5,236 bases of DNA from Clostridiales bacterium. Its GTDB lineage: Bacteria > Bacillota > Clostridia > Oscillospirales > Oscillospiraceae. Positions 5,230-5,236 of this stretch are shown in pieces. The notes under the pieces are model-generated. The model was not told where the DNA came from and did no database searches. It was given only the letters and a program-made list of their open reading frames with translations. Each line of letters begins with the position of its first letter. Position 1 is the first letter of the stretch. The DNA lies in the NCBI GenBank assembly GCA_012516225.1, contig JAAYWX010000202.1:1-5236 (forward strand), read 5' to 3'. A program made the position numbers and the translations under genes.

Positions 5230-5236
5230 TTTACCG

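Overview
The window looks like chromosomal DNA from a mid-GC Firmicute, most likely a member of the class Clostridia. The reasons are strong GGAGG-type ribosome binding sites, a transketolase split into two short adjacent genes, an AcoR-type sigma-54 activator, and tRNA genes with encoded CCA ends and a Bacillus/Clostridium-like tRNA-Met. The genus cannot be named from this sequence.

Layout. Positions 1-1853 on the minus strand carry a sigma-54-dependent enhancer-binding regulator. Its C-terminal DNA-binding end is cut off by the left edge of the window. Positions 1854-2120 are a divergent control region, unusually rich in inverted and direct repeats, with candidate sigma-70-type promoters facing both ways. 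Positions 2121-4865 on the plus strand form a tight three-gene operon: a D-2-hydroxyacid dehydrogenase of the glycerate dehydrogenase/hydroxypyruvate reductase type, then the N-terminal (thiamine diphosphate-binding) and C-terminal (pyrimidine-binding plus C-terminal domain) halves of a transketolase. The gap between the first two genes is 16 bases and the two transketolase genes overlap by one base. A GC-rich hairpin follows at 4877-4906. A perfect-consensus sigma-70 promoter (TTGACA, 17 bp, TATAAT) at 4958-4986 then drives tRNA-Met(CAU) and tRNA-Glu(UUC). Each tRNA is followed by a related GGGAGC/GCTCCC hairpin, and the window ends just past the second.

How the genes may work together. Transketolases move two-carbon ketol units, and hydroxypyruvate is a known transketolase ketol donor. 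A hydroxypyruvate/glycerate-type dehydrogenase transcribed with a transketolase therefore suggests a small pathway that makes, drains or uses hydroxypyruvate or a related 2-keto acid. It would be switched by the divergent small-molecule-sensing regulator. This pathway is inference. What is seen directly is the families, the gene order and the tight spacing. Two details hint at a non-standard substrate or cofactor. The C-terminal transketolase subunit appears to lack the usual phosphate-contacting histidine, and the dehydrogenase lacks the acidic residue normally associated with NAD preference. No correctly spaced sigma-54 (-24/-12) promoter was found in the divergent region, so how the regulator controls this operon is open.
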